Shown here: positions 46,960-57,945 of the stretch, piece by piece
How the letters are laid out: every line of letters starts with the position of its first letter
How positions within the stretch are numbered: the first letter of the stretch is position 1
NCBI RefSeq assembly: GCF_026410285.1
Contig: NZ_JAPMLP010000004.1
Coordinates: 468,036 to 532,035, forward strand
Direction of reading: 5' to 3'
From: Sulfitobacter sp. F26169L
GTDB taxonomy: Bacteria; Pseudomonadota; Alphaproteobacteria; Rhodobacterales; Rhodobacteraceae
DNA length: 64,000 nt
Program-made: the position numbers and the translations under genes
The notes under the pieces: model-generated
Told to the model about the DNA's origin: nothing
Database searches by the model: none
What the model saw: only the letters and a program-made list of their open reading frames with translations

Positions 46960-47780
46960 TGCATCTTTCCGATCCATTCATACAGCGCATTCACCGCCTC
47001 TGGCTCGTCAAGAAAGGGGATGTGGCCACGGTCCGGCACCCGCGCGAGGATCATGTCGGGGCGGCGCTTTTGCATCTCGGCGACGGTATCCGCGCTCAGC
47101 AGGTTCGAGTTCAGACCCCAGACAAGCGCCAGCGGCAAATCGTCCATCGCATCAAAGTAGGGCCACAGATCAGGCATCATTTGATCGCCAGCGGCCAGTA
47201 CGGCGTCGCGCAAGTGTTTGTCATAGGTGATGTGCAGACCGTTTTCATCCTGCGTGTAGTGCTTGCGCGATTCCTCCAGCCAGCGGCCTTCGGGCATGTT
47301 GGCAAATTCGGGAAATGCGCGCGCCATCGCGCTCGCGGCGTCTTCGTGGGTTTTGGCCGCGGGGTTGCGACCGATATAGTCTTTTATAAATTCCAAGCCC
47401 TTTGGATCAATCACGGGGCCAACATCATTCAAGGCAACGCCCAGCAGGCGTTCTTTTGCGCCCATCGCCATACCCATGGCGTTCAGTCCGCCGCGGGAGG
47501 TGCCGATGATTGCAACCTTTTCAATGCCCAAATGATCAAGCAGTTCTATCACATCGCGGCATTCAACAGGCAGGCTGTAATTTGACCAATCGGGATCAAA
47601 ATCCGAACGGCCACGTCCACGATAATCCATTTTGATCAGCCGATGACCAGACAAGTGCGGCGTGACATAGTCAAAATCTGCGGTGGTGCGGGTCAATCCG
47701 GCCAGACAGAGAATCGGCAGGCCGGTCCCTTCGTCGGTGTAGAAAAGATTTAGCCCGTCGGATGTGGTGAAATGTGCCAT
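46956..47780 (-). CDS. alpha/beta hydrolase
   Basis: A 274-residue hydrolase with the nucleophile elbow GTSRGGLNAM (Ser), oxyanion strand LCLAGLTRTTADFD, and the C-terminal His in PDRGHIPFLDEPEAV. The acidic residue is likely in the WGLNSNLLS region. It resembles carboxylesterases and lactonases; substrate unknown. It overlaps the HAD gene by one base and the threonine dehydratase gene by four, so it belongs to the coupled chain from 48.5 kb. Confidence 0.88.
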   Translation of the reverse strand: MAHFTTSDGLNLFYTDEGTGLPILCLAGLTRTTADFDYVTPHLSGHRLIKMDYRGRGRSDFDPDWSNYSLPVECRDVIELLDHLGIEKVAIIGTSRGGLNAMGMAMGAKERLLGVALNDVGPVIDPKGLEFIKDYIGRNPAAKTHEDAASAMARAFPEFANMPEGRWLEESRKHYTQDENGLHITYDKHLRDAVLAAGDQMMPDLWPYFDAMDDLPLALVWGLNSNLLSADTVAEMQKRRPDMILARVPDRGHIPFLDEPEAVNALYEWIGKMQ

Positions 47781-48466
47781 TAGATGCCTGCCAGTTTTGG
47801 AATATCGGTGAGATCATTAACTATATGTGTGGGGGTCCACGGTAAGCGGTCCACCGGATCGCCGGCGCGGTTTACCCATGCGGTTTCAAATCCGTAGCCG
47901 CTTGCGGCGGCGGCGTCCCATCCGTTGGAGGAGACAAAAAGCACTTCGGATTTGGTACAGTTGAATTCCGCAGCGACCAGATCGTAAACCCGTGCGTCGG
48001 GCTTGAACACGCCCACGGTTTCAACTGACAGCAGGGCATCAAGAGCCCCGCCGATGCCTGCGCTTTGCACCGCGCCACGCAGCATCGCGGGCGAGCCGTT
48101 GGACAGGATCGCGGTGTTCAGCCCCGAGCTTTTCAGGGATTTCAGCATGTCAGGCACTTCGCGATAGGCTTCCAATTCCCAATAGAGTTGCAGCAGGCGT
48201 TCACGTAATGCCGGATTGCCCGCATGGCCGGTTTTTTCCAACGCCCAGTCAAGACCCTCTTGGGTTATCTGCCAAAAATCGCAATGTGCGCCGGTGACTG
48301 CCCGTAACCAGCTGTATTGCAGTTGCTTTTGGCGCCAGTGTTCGGCCAGTTGGGGCCAGCTTTCGCTGATTGTGGCGTGGTCATCCTCTTGGGCTGCTTG
48401 CCGCGCTGCCGCGCTCACATCAAACAGTGTTCCGTAGGCGTCGAATATGCAGGTCGTGATGGTCAT
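47780..48466 (-). CDS. haloacid dehalogenase type II (HAD superfamily)
   Basis: A 228-residue HAD hydrolase close to (S)-2-haloacid dehalogenases. Motif I is FDAYGTLFD with nucleophilic Asp, motif II is ILSNGSP, motif III Lys is in VFKPDARVY, and motif IV is SSNGWDAAAASGYGF, which is the type II dehalogenase form. Physiological substrate may be a haloacid or a related 2-substituted acid. ATG 48466 (MTITTCIFDAYG) is preceded by a reading frame extension of 36 codons without family similarity. First gene of the minus-strand coupled chain, divergent from the FKBP gene. Confidence 0.91.
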   Translation of the reverse strand: MTITTCIFDAYGTLFDVSAAARQAAQEDDHATISESWPQLAEHWRQKQLQYSWLRAVTGAHCDFWQITQEGLDWALEKTGHAGNPALRERLLQLYWELEAYREVPDMLKSLKSSGLNTAILSNGSPAMLRGAVQSAGIGGALDALLSVETVGVFKPDARVYDLVAAEFNCTKSEVLFVSSNGWDAAAASGYGFETAWVNRAGDPVDRLPWTPTHIVNDLTDIPKLAGI

Positions 48467-48651
48467 TGCGGCCTCGCGCTGTTTGATATCCGGGTTGCGA
48501 GTACAGTGGCATGAGGCAGGCGCGCGGAAAAGGGCGAAATGGGGGTTGTGGTCGGGGAGCAGAGTTGAATACATAACCCCACCTTTTGAAGCACCCGCGC
48601 AGATACGCGGCCTTCACCCCAAATTTTCCCAGAAAAGACAGGAGACGACCT

Positions 48652-49086
48652 ATGGCCGAAGTTAAGGCAGGCGACACCGTACATTTGCACTATACCGGTA
48701 CACTTTTGGACGGCACGACATTCGACAGCTCGGAAGGGCGCGACCCTTTGCAATTTGAAGTAGGTTCGGGCCAGATTATTCCGGGTCTGGATGTTGCGAT
48801 CCCCGGAATGGTTGTGGGCGACAAGAAAACTGTAAAAATCGGCGCTGATGATGCATATGGGCAAGTGAACCCGGAAATGCGTCAGGCTGTGCCACGTGAG
48901 GGTATCCCGGCAGAAATACCGCTGGAGATCGGAACGCAATTGCAAATGCAAACGCCGGACGGACAGGCCATGCCTGTGACAGTGGTTGAAGTGGACGAAG
49001 CGACAGTCACGCTGGACGCGAACCACCCGTTGGCAGGCAAAGACCTGCAATTCGATATCGAACTGGTAAAGATCGACGCGGCCTGA
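48652..49086 (+). CDS. FKBP-type peptidyl-prolyl isomerase (SlyD-like)
   Basis: A 144-residue cytosolic isomerase and chaperone. The FKBP core VKAGDTVHLHYTGTLLDGTT is followed by the insert-in-flap domain (DDAYGQVNPEMRQAVPREG) and the closing strand GKDLQFDIELV, as in SlyD; the metal-binding His-rich tail of E. coli SlyD is absent. ATG 48652 follows AGGAGACGACC. A strong terminator lies about 70 bp after the stop. Confidence 0.93.
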   Translation: MAEVKAGDTVHLHYTGTLLDGTTFDSSEGRDPLQFEVGSGQIIPGLDVAIPGMVVGDKKTVKIGADDAYGQVNPEMRQAVPREGIPAEIPLEIGTQLQMQTPDGQAMPVTVVEVDEATVTLDANHPLAGKDLQFDIELVKIDAA

Positions 49087-49130
49087 ACGCTTTTGCCCGA
49101 GCTGTCTGATTGCGGACGGGAGGGCGGAAT

Positions 49131-49153
49131 GGATATTTAAGGCCAAAAGAAAT
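49131..49153 (+). repeat. tail copy of a palindromic intergenic element
   Basis: GGATATTTAAGGCCAAAAGA (from 49131) matches the tail after the palindrome at 52.77 kb (GGATAATTATGGCCAAAAGA) in all but four bases. Preceded here by a degenerate G-rich stretch. It directly precedes the terminator shared by the FKBP and irr genes. Confidence 0.5.
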
Positions 49154-49155
49154 AG

Positions 49156-49186
49156 ACGCCGTCCGTATGATCGGGCGGCGTTTTTT
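49156..49186. terminator. terminator between FKBP gene and irr
   Basis: Ten-base-pair stem ACGCCGTCCG (49156-49165) with CGGGCGGCGT (49172-49181), one G-T pair, then TTTTTT on the plus strand. Confidence 0.9.
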
Positions 49187-49201
49187 ATTGAAATGGCGGG
49201 A

Positions 49202-49621
49202 TCAGGATTTTTTGCGCAGGCGGATGACCACATCAACAGATGCTATTTCCGCACCCTCAGGGGCATCCGGAAGTTGCGCGATCACCAGTTGGTCGGAGGG
49301 GGCGTCTGTCAGACGTGCCTCGTCCTCCCAAAAGAAGTGGGGATGGTCATGGGTATTGGTGTCGAAATAGCTGCGTGACCCGTCAACGGTAACTTCTTGC
49401 AGCAACCCGGCGTCGCAGAACGCGCGCAGCGTGTTGTACACCGTCGCCAGTGAAACGCTGTCAGGCCCGTCCTTTGCAGACTCAAAGAGGCCTTCTGCGG
49501 TGACGTGGCGGTGTTGGCCGTCACCAACCAACAGCGTGGCGAGTGTCACACGCTGACGTGTCGGACGAAGACCCGCTTTGACAAGCCATTTGGTTCCGGT
49601 TTCCTGCTGGGTCTCTGACAT
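49202..49621 (-). CDS. irr: iron response regulator Irr (Fur family)
   Basis: A 139-residue Fur-type regulator. The winged helix is RPTRQRVTLATLLVGDGQH to TVYNTLRAFCDAGLLQEV, and the dimer domain has the heme-responsive Irr motif HDHPHFFWEDE. The loss of typical zinc-Cys pairs fits Irr rather than Fur. In alphaproteobacteria Irr represses or activates iron and heme genes under iron limitation. It is divergent from fabA (206 bp), an arrangement conserved in Rhodobacterales. ATG 49621 is chosen; an in-frame extension of 52 codons is unlike the family. Confidence 0.93.
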   Translation of the reverse strand: MSETQQETGTKWLVKAGLRPTRQRVTLATLLVGDGQHRHVTAEGLFESAKDGPDSVSLATVYNTLRAFCDAGLLQEVTVDGSRSYFDTNTHDHPHFFWEDEARLTDAPSDQLVIAQLPDAPEGAEIASVDVVIRLRKKS

Positions 49622-49827
49622 AATTAGCCTCTGTAAGAACTTAGGCCAATATAAGGGGGGAACCGGGCAGTTTTCAATTGCAAATGCTACAGAAGACGCG
49701 GTGAGCGCCACAGACGCGGCGTATTTGGTCGTGCAGTTTGCCGGTCGCATTACAGAGCGCCCCCCTTGCAGCGACACAATCCACGGTGTTAGGTGAAAGA
49801 TAACTTGAAGACGTGCAGGAGAAAAAT

Positions 49828-50337
49828 ATGGCAGATTACCCCACCAGTTTTGACAAGGAAGACCTGTTGAAATGTGCGCGCGGTGAATTGTTTGGTGAGG
49901 GAAATGCCCAATTGCCGGCCCCTCCGATGCTGATGATGGACCGGATTACCGAAGTGTCTGCCGATGGCGGCGCGCACGGTAAGGGCCATATCATCGCCGA
50001 GTTTGATATCACGCCGGATCTTTGGTTTTTTGACTGCCATTTTCCCGGAAACCCGATCATGCCGGGTTGTCTGGGCCTGGATGGATTGTGGCAGCTGACG
50101 GGGTTTAACCTTGGTTGGCGCGGCTGGTTGGGGCGTGGCTATGCGCTGGGCGTAGGTGAGGTGAAGCTGAAAGGGATGGTGCGGCCGGATCGAAAGATGC
50201 TGACCTACAAGATTGATTTTACCAAAGCTATCCAGACCCGCCGTCTGACTATGGGTGTGGCAAGTGGTACTGTCGAAGCGGACGGCGAACTGATTTATGA
50301 AGTGACGGATATGAAAGTTGCGTTGTCCGAAAGCTGA
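49828..50337 (+). CDS. fabA: 3-hydroxydecanoyl-ACP dehydratase/isomerase
   Basis: Dehydrates beta-hydroxyacyl-ACP and isomerises trans-2 to cis-3-decenoyl-ACP, the branch point to unsaturated fatty acids. The 169-residue product has the active-site His in [20 protein letters not shown] and the matching Asp-containing strand [15 protein letters not shown] 49828 follows CAGGAG; an ATG five codons earlier overlaps it. It is followed by fabB after an unusually long 301-bp gap for this gene pair. Confidence 0.96.
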   Translation: MADYPTSFDKEDLLKCARGELFGEGNAQLPAPPMLMMDRITEVSADGGAHGKGHIIAEFDITPDLWFFDCHFPGNPIMPGCLGLDGLWQLTGFNLGWRGWLGRGYALGVGEVKLKGMVRPDRKMLTYKIDFTKAIQTRRLTMGVASGTVEADGELIYEVTDMKVALSES

Positions 50338-50638
50338 CCCTTGGGATCAGAGCGGTTTGCGGGTCGGGCGAGAAATGTCGCGATTAATTAAGGAAGTGAC
50401 TGATCCGGCGTCGGTCGTGGCGTTGCATTACAGTGTTCGCGCTTTCGTTTCGGGGTGATCAACGTTTCTGGAGTGTTTTGGCTTGGCGCTGTTTTCGAGG
50501 TTTGCCGAAGTTTACAAAGCGTTGATGTTTCAGAGCCAAAGCGTTACCGCTTCGGCACCTACGAGATGGGTCTAGCTGCTTGCGCCATGGTGCGGGCCTG
50601 TTTTAGGATTGAATAGACAAATTTAGGGAGTGCTGCAC
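50338..50638 (+). other. 301-bp gap between fabA and fabB with possible leader structure
   Basis: No credible ORF. Two complementary pairs cross: ATCAACGTTT (50458-50467) with AAAGCGTTGAT (50516-50526, one bulge), and TTTGGCT (50477-50483) with AGCCAAA (50534-50540). Together they would be an H-type pseudoknot. AAGCG / CGCTT (about 50539-50552) could form an alternative hairpin. May be a fabB leader, or chance. Confidence 0.35.
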
Positions 50639-51868
50639 ATGCGCCGCGTCGTCGTCACAGGGTTGGGCATTGTCTCATCCATCGGAAACAATGCAACCGA
50701 AGTGAAAGCATCGCTCAAAGCGGGGACGAGTGGCATTGTCGCGTCTGATGAGATGGCCGAGCATGGGTTTCGCAGCCGGATCGCCGGTACGCTGAAGATT
50801 GACCCGTCCGAACATATCGACAAGCGCACCTATCGCTTCATGGGGCCGGGAGCGGCTTATGCTTATCTGGCAATGGGGCAGGCGATTGAAGATGCGGGAC
50901 TGGGCGAGGAAATCATCTCCAACCCGCGTACCGGGCTGGTCGCGGGCTCCGGTGGGCCGTCGACATCGGCGATGCTGACCGCGCATGAAGTGGTGAAAAA
51001 CACTGGTGCGACCAAGCGCATCGGACCATTTGCGGTGCCGAAGTGCATGAGTTCGACTGTAAGCGCGAACCTTTCGACAGCGTATAAGATCAAAGGCATT
51101 AACTATTCCATCACTTCCGCATGCTCCACATCCCTGCACTGTATCGGCAATGCGGCAGAGCAGATTATGCTGGGCAAACAGGATGTGATGTTTGCCGGTG
51201 GCGGCGAGGAATTGGATTGGACCCTGTCATGTCTGTTTGACGCGATGGGTGCAATGAGCAGCAAGTATAACGACACGCCGGAGCTTGCCTCACGTGCGTT
51301 TGATCAGGACCGTGACGGCTTTGTAATTTCCGGCGGTGGCGGGATGGTTGTGCTTGAGGACCTCGAGCATGCTCTTGCACGTGGTGCAAAGATTTATGCC
51401 GAAGTGACAGGGTATGCGGCGACTTCGGATGGCCATGATATGGTTGCGCCCAGCGGCGAGGGGGGCGAACGTGCGATGCGCTTGGCGCTGTCCACGCTGC
51501 CCGAGGGCCGCAAGGTGAGCTATATAAACGCCCACGGTACCTCTACGCCAGTCGGCGATGTGGGCGAGATTGAAGCCGTCCGCCGTGTGTTCGGGCAGGG
51601 CAGCACGCCACCCGTGAGTTCGACCAAATCGATGACCGGCCATGCGCAGGGGGCTGCGGGGGCTTTGGAGGCGATCTTCTGTCTGCTGATGCTGGAAGAC
51701 GATTTCATCACCCCATCGATCAACGTGCAAACTTTGGACGAACGACTTGATCCGTCAGAGATTGCAATGGAGCGTGTGGACAATGCCGGACTGGATTCAG
51801 TGATGACGAATTCGTTCGGATTTGGCGGCACCAACGGATCGATGATCCTTTCTAAGTATCAAGGGTAA
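50639..51868 (+). CDS. fabB: 3-oxoacyl-ACP synthase I
   Basis: Condenses cis-3-decenoyl-ACP with malonyl-ACP, committing carbon to unsaturated fatty acids together with FabA. The 409-residue product has catalytic Cys in [14 protein letters not shown], first His in [12 protein letters not shown] and second His in [16 protein letters not shown] 50639 follows TTTAGGGAG at eight-base spacing; a GTG three codons earlier overlaps that site. Eleven bases separate it from fabI, so fabB-fabI form an operon. Confidence 0.96.
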   Translation: MRRVVVTGLGIVSSIGNNATEVKASLKAGTSGIVASDEMAEHGFRSRIAGTLKIDPSEHIDKRTYRFMGPGAAYAYLAMGQAIEDAGLGEEIISNPRTGLVAGSGGPSTSAMLTAHEVVKNTGATKRIGPFAVPKCMSSTVSANLSTAYKIKGINYSITSACSTSLHCIGNAAEQIMLGKQDVMFAGGGEELDWTLSCLFDAMGAMSSKYNDTPELASRAFDQDRDGFVISGGGGMVVLEDLEHALARGAKIYAEVTGYAATSDGHDMVAPSGEGGERAMRLALSTLPEGRKVSYINAHGTSTPVGDVGEIEAVRRVFGQGSTPPVSSTKSMTGHAQGAAGALEAIFCLLMLEDDFITPSINVQTLDERLDPSEIAMERVDNAGLDSVMTNSFGFGGTNGSMILSKYQG

Positions 51869-51879
51869 GGATCGCACAT

Positions 51880-52671
51880 ATGAACGGGATGTTAACTGGC
51901 AAGCGCGGGCTGATCATGGGGGTCGCGAACGAACGCTCCATCGCGTGGGGTATTGCAAAGGCGATGGCGCAAGCGGGAGCGGAACTGGCATTTACCTATC
52001 AGGGGGATGCGTTCGGTTCGCGACTTAAGCCGCTGGCAGAAAGTGTCGGGTCGGATTTCATGGTTGATGTGGATGTGACCGATGATGCATCACTGGATGC
52101 CGCGTTCGATCAACTTGGCGGGCGCTGGCCGACCATTGATTTTGTGGTTCATGCGATAGCGTTTTCCGACAAGTCCGAGTTGACGGGGCGGTTCTTGAAC
52201 ACGTCGCGGGCGAATTTCAAGAATTCCATGGATATCTCGGCATATAGCTTTATCGAAGTTGCGCGCCGGGCACATCCGATGATGGTGGAGAATGGTGGCA
52301 CTTTGCTGACATTGACCTATCAAGGCTCCAACAAGGTCGTGCCGAACTATAACGTGATGGGTGTGGCGAAAGCCGCGCTTGAAAGTGCGACACGCTATCT
52401 GGCGAATGATCTGGGGCCGGAGGGTATTCGGGTGAATGCAATTTCGCCCGGACCGATGAAGACGCTGGCGGGTGCCGCTATTGGTGGCGCGCGCAAAACC
52501 TACAAACATACTGACCAGAACGCGCCGATGCGCGCAAATGCGACATTGGAAGCGGTGGGGGGGACGGCGGTTTATCTGGCGTCGGATGCCGGAGCTTGTA
52601 CAACCGGCGAGATCATCCATGTGGATGGCGGATACCACGTCTTGGGGATGCCGCAGGGCGAGAACCTTTAA
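51880..52671 (+). CDS. fabI: enoyl-ACP reductase (NADH)
   Basis: Final reduction of the fatty-acid elongation cycle. The 263-residue SDR enzyme has the FabI-type NAD loop GVANERSIAWGIAKAMAQAG, the catalytic Tyr-x6-Lys region SNKVVPNYNVMGVAKAALES and the C-terminal GEIIHVDGGYHVLGM. This form is the usual target of triclosan-type inhibitors. It is the last gene of fabA-fabB-fabI; a palindromic element lies about 70 bp downstream. Confidence 0.95.
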   Translation: MNGMLTGKRGLIMGVANERSIAWGIAKAMAQAGAELAFTYQGDAFGSRLKPLAESVGSDFMVDVDVTDDASLDAAFDQLGGRWPTIDFVVHAIAFSDKSELTGRFLNTSRANFKNSMDISAYSFIEVARRAHPMMVENGGTLLTLTYQGSNKVVPNYNVMGVAKAALESATRYLANDLGPEGIRVNAISPGPMKTLAGAAIGGARKTYKHTDQNAPMRANATLEAVGGTAVYLASDAGACTTGEIIHVDGGYHVLGMPQGENL

Positions 52672-52723
52672 CAGCGATACACAGAGCTTTTTTGCGTTAT
52701 TTTACAAATGCGCTTTGTAGCCG

Positions 52724-52797
52724 CGTCGCGGGGGCGCTGCCCCGTCTCCGGCCTATGGCCGGAGACTCCCCGGGATAATTATGGCCAAAAGAAAATA
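52724..52797. repeat. palindromic intergenic element, doubling as terminator
   Basis: Contains a small hairpin GGGGCGCTGCCCC, then a perfect 10-bp stem GTCTCCGGCC (52744-52753) with GGCCGGAGAC (52757-52766) around TAT, then CCCCGGGATAATTATGGCCA and an AAAGAAAAT tail. This composite is of a kind frequent between genes in Roseobacter genomes; a partial copy is at 49131. Located between convergent fabI and kdsA. Confidence 0.65.
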
Positions 52798-52799
52798 GG

Positions 52800-54772
<1,973 letters not shown>

Positions 54773-54864
54773 GTACATGAGTCTAGTGGCTGCGCGGCGG
54801 CGCTGCACGTGGTTTTTGTTCAAATTGTCAAATTTCGGCCGTGATTGGTAACTAATCTGACGAA

Positions 54865-55245
54865 ATGACTTTTTCAGAGACATACCGCGAAGAGCGGCAA
54901 ATTACACGTCGCTCACGGGCGCGCACCGCGCGTTTTCTGGGCCGCGTTATCGGTTTTGGACTCACAGCCTGTCTGGTGGTCGCTTTGCGCACAGACCCGC
55001 AGTTGCGCGCGATGGTCGAAAATGCGGCGCTGGCGGTGATGGGGACATCTGATACCGGCCAGACAGCGAATCCCGGCGAGGTTCAGGCAGAGGCCATACG
55101 CAGTTTGGGATATGCGCCTGACAGTGGTGAAGCGCACGCGATCCAGACGTTCGGCCCGTCCGATGCGTCGGCGAAAAATGCCTCGCCGCGGGTGGGACAG
55201 ATGCCGGTAAGCCGTGTAAAAATCAATCGCGCGGGTTCCGACTGA
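54865..55245 (+). CDS. small single-pass membrane protein of unknown function
   Basis: A 126-residue protein: basic N terminus (TYREERQITRRSRARTARF), one membrane helix at about 29-46 (FLGRVIGFGLTACLVVAL), and a hydrophilic C-terminal tail of low complexity facing the periplasm if the positive-inside rule holds. No domain recognised. It is divergent from the RNA methyltransferase gene (92-bp gap) and monocistronic. Similar short proteins are common in Roseobacters but uncharacterised. Confidence 0.7.
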   Translation: MTFSETYREERQITRRSRARTARFLGRVIGFGLTACLVVALRTDPQLRAMVENAALAVMGTSDTGQTANPGEVQAEAIRSLGYAPDSGEAHAIQTFGPSDASAKNASPRVGQMPVSRVKINRAGSD

Positions 55246-55367
55246 GAGCGATGGCTGGAAGGATAGGGGACACCTGACTAATTCAGCGCTGGTGCCTGTT
55301 TAAGAAAAGCTGGGACATTTTCCTTTGAGGAAAAGCTCTCTCTTCCGTTAAACATAGCGACCTGCGC

Positions 55368-56237
55368 TCAAAACCATTGGCCGGGTTCCATGAGGCCCAA
55401 GTCCAGCAGTTGACGGGAATGCCACTCAAACGGGGCAGAGTTATGCCACTTGAAGGTATTGATCTCGTACCGGCTTCCGGGATTAAGCTTGAGCGCTTTG
55501 GCTGTGCGGAAAGAGCAGACAGTGGCGGTGATGTTGTGATGCCACGGGCAGGCGTAGGTGTTGTACTCTTCGTCTGAAAACGTGTGATCCTCGCGCAGGC
55601 GCAATCCTGGGGTGGCGCGAAACAATGCGATGCGGTCAATCTTGCGGCGGGCGGGGGGGACGTGTTCTTCGTAACGCCAGCGAAGCCCGCCGAAGAAATC
55701 AAGCTGGCGTTCTTTCGGATGTCCGTCGTTTGCAGGATCATGGCGGGCCAGCGCATAATAGCCAGAGCGGTCCAGATGCGCGCGCTCCAGTGATACGGCG
55801 TCGGGGTAAACATCAAGGTCATCGGCATAAAGGTCGATGATATAGGTAAGCATGGCGGAACGGCGTTCCTCCGCATGAAATGCCAACATTTCCGTGACAG
55901 CGCGTGTTTCGCAAAATGGATAGAACAGATATTCTGCATTGTAACAGTAATAAATCCACTGCCCTTGGGCCGCGTCGATGATGGTGTTGATTGCGGCTTC
56001 GGTGGCGCCTTCTAGTGACACATTGTAATCAATGCGGTGGACCGTTTCCTGCAAATCGCGGGGCAGATCAAACAGCGCGGGCATCAGGGCCAGTACATGG
56101 GAAAAACCTGATTGCAGATGGTGGCGCAGTGTTGTGTCGACTTCGACATCGTCTTCGACCAGAATAACCGCGATCGGCCCTTTGGAAAGAGCGGCGCGCT
56201 GTGTCGTTATAAACTGGTCAAGCGAGGTGTAGTGCAT
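55368..56237 (-). CDS. glycosyltransferase family 2-like protein
   Basis: A 289-residue cytosolic protein whose N-terminal part has a GT-A-like beginning (PIAVILVEDDVEVDTTLRHH, with an acidic VEDD) and the DxD-type segment YIIDLYADDLDVYP; later DFFGGLRWRYEEHVPP and ITATVCSFRTAKAL. It fits the GT2-like group (Glyco_tranf_2_4) common in Rhodobacteraceae surface-polysaccharide loci, though no other polysaccharide gene is adjacent. Donor and acceptor unknown. Start lies 137 bp from the divergent miaB gene. Confidence 0.72.
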   Translation of the reverse strand: MHYTSLDQFITTQRAALSKGPIAVILVEDDVEVDTTLRHHLQSGFSHVLALMPALFDLPRDLQETVHRIDYNVSLEGATEAAINTIIDAAQGQWIYYCYNAEYLFYPFCETRAVTEMLAFHAEERRSAMLTYIIDLYADDLDVYPDAVSLERAHLDRSGYYALARHDPANDGHPKERQLDFFGGLRWRYEEHVPPARRKIDRIALFRATPGLRLREDHTFSDEEYNTYACPWHHNITATVCSFRTAKALKLNPGSRYEINTFKWHNSAPFEWHSRQLLDLGLMEPGQWF

Positions 56238-56373
56238 CTGGTACTTTCAGCGCGGCATCGACGTTGTTGGGTTTTGTCATAGAATCGGTTAAATCGCCGT
56301 GCATTGCAAGATGCAGCGCGCGCTGATAGTCCGCGCGCTATCCCATCCACACGATTATCCGCAGGCGGTCCCC

Positions 56374-57702
56374 ATGTCAGATACCAAAACCGATCCAAAA
56401 ACAATCGGGCCCAAAAAGCTGTTTATCAAGACTTACGGCTGTCAGATGAACGTTTACGACAGCGAGCGGATGGCAGAAAGCCTTGAAGGGTATGTGCAGA
56501 CCGATACCGCAGAAGATGCGGATATGATCCTGCTTAATACTTGCCACATTCGCGAAAAAGCGGCGGAAAAGGTTTATTCGGAACTGGGCCGCATGAAGCC
56601 GCTGAAAGAGCTGAACCCCGATCTGAAAATCGGTGTGACCGGATGTGTTGCGCAGGCCGAAGGCGAAGAGATCATGCGGCGCCAGCCTGCTGTCGATCTG
56701 GTGGTTGGTCCGCAATCCTATCACCGCTTGCCACAGATGGAGGCGCGTGTGCGCGCGGGCCATACCGCGCTGGACACGGACTTCCCCGAAGAAGACAAGT
56801 TCAATCACCTCAAAGGGCGCGGCGGCAAGGCAAAGCGCGCGCCTGCGGCGTTTTTGACAGTGCAGGAGGGGTGCGACAAATTCTGCGCGTTCTGCGTTGT
56901 GCCCTACACCCGGGGTGCCGAGGTGTCGCGCCCTGCGGAACGTGTTGTGCGTGAAGCGCAGGAACTGGTTGAGCGCGGTGTGCGCGAGGTTACGCTGCTG
57001 GGCCAGAACGTAAACGCTTATCACGGGGGCATGACACTAGCGCAATTGATCCGCGCACTGGCAAAAGTCGACGGGCTTGAGCGTATCCGCTACACCACCA
57101 GCCACCCCAACGATATGGACGATGATCTGATCGCAGCCCATGCGGATACGGATAAGCTTATGCCGTACCTGCATCTTCCTGTGCAATCAGGCAGCGACAA
57201 AATCCTCAAAAGGATGAACCGCAGTCACACCGCCGAAAGCTATCTGCGCCTGATCGAACGTATTCGCGCGGTGCGCCCCGACATTATGATGTCCGGTGAT
57301 TTCATAGTGGGTTTCCCCGAAGAAACCGAAGCCGATTTTCAGGCCACCATGGATTTAGTCGAGGAAGTGAACTACGGCTACGCCTACAGCTTTAAATATT
57401 CCACCCGTCCGGGAACGCCAGCGGCGACACGCGCGCAGGTCGATCCCGCGGAGGCGGACGAGCGTTTGCAGCGCCTTCAGGCGCTTATCACGCGCCAGCA
57501 GCGCGCCATTCAGGAAGGCATGGTCGGGCGTGATCTGTCTGTTCTGGTTGAAAAGGCAGGGCGCAAGGGTGGTCAGATGCTGGGCAAATCCGAGTATCTG
57601 CATGCGGTGCACATCGAGGACGCAACCGCGCAGATCGGTGATGTTGTGCCGGTGCGGATAACAAAGGCGATGACCAACTCGCTTACAGCGCAACAAATAT
57701 AG
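56374..57702 (+). CDS. miaB: tRNA-2-methylthio-N6-dimethylallyladenosine synthase
   Basis: Radical-SAM enzyme adding a methylthio group to i6A37 of tRNAs. The 442-residue product has the UPF0004 domain ([33 protein letters not shown] supply three cysteines of the auxiliary cluster), the radical-SAM CxxxCxxC in [18 protein letters not shown], and a C-terminal TRAM domain ([11 protein letters not shown]). ATG 56374 starts [15 protein letters not shown]; the in-frame ATG 56299 would add unrelated residues. Monocistronic. Confidence 0.96.
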   Translation: MSDTKTDPKTIGPKKLFIKTYGCQMNVYDSERMAESLEGYVQTDTAEDADMILLNTCHIREKAAEKVYSELGRMKPLKELNPDLKIGVTGCVAQAEGEEIMRRQPAVDLVVGPQSYHRLPQMEARVRAGHTALDTDFPEEDKFNHLKGRGGKAKRAPAAFLTVQEGCDKFCAFCVVPYTRGAEVSRPAERVVREAQELVERGVREVTLLGQNVNAYHGGMTLAQLIRALAKVDGLERIRYTTSHPNDMDDDLIAAHADTDKLMPYLHLPVQSGSDKILKRMNRSHTAESYLRLIERIRAVRPDIMMSGDFIVGFPEETEADFQATMDLVEEVNYGYAYSFKYSTRPGTPAATRAQVDPAEADERLQRLQALITRQQRAIQEGMVGRDLSVLVEKAGRKGGQMLGKSEYLHAVHIEDATAQIGDVVPVRITKAMTNSLTAQQI

Positions 57703-57945
57703 GGCTGCACACCACGCGGATGAGACGGCCCAACTGACACAAAAAAGCCACATTTTCTGGCTGCATTCCTTTGCGTCATGCACTTGATGTAACATAATCC
57801 ACTGGAATTGGGGCTTTTTGGGGGGCTAAGATACTATATCTGGCACATAGTCCTTTCCTCGCTCGGAAGTTTTGCCTAACCTGTAACCGTGTGAAGTTTA
57901 CTGTCGCGGGCTATTTGCCTGTCTGGGGGCTTCAGGGGGAATAGA

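Noticed and set aside
48586..49086. Longer FKBP reading frame from 48586
   Set aside because: Extra residues have no similarity; the ribosome binding site and family start fit ATG 48652.
50392..50460. 27-codon ORF in the fabA-fabB gap
   Set aside because: Too short, no ribosome binding site, no conservation evidence.
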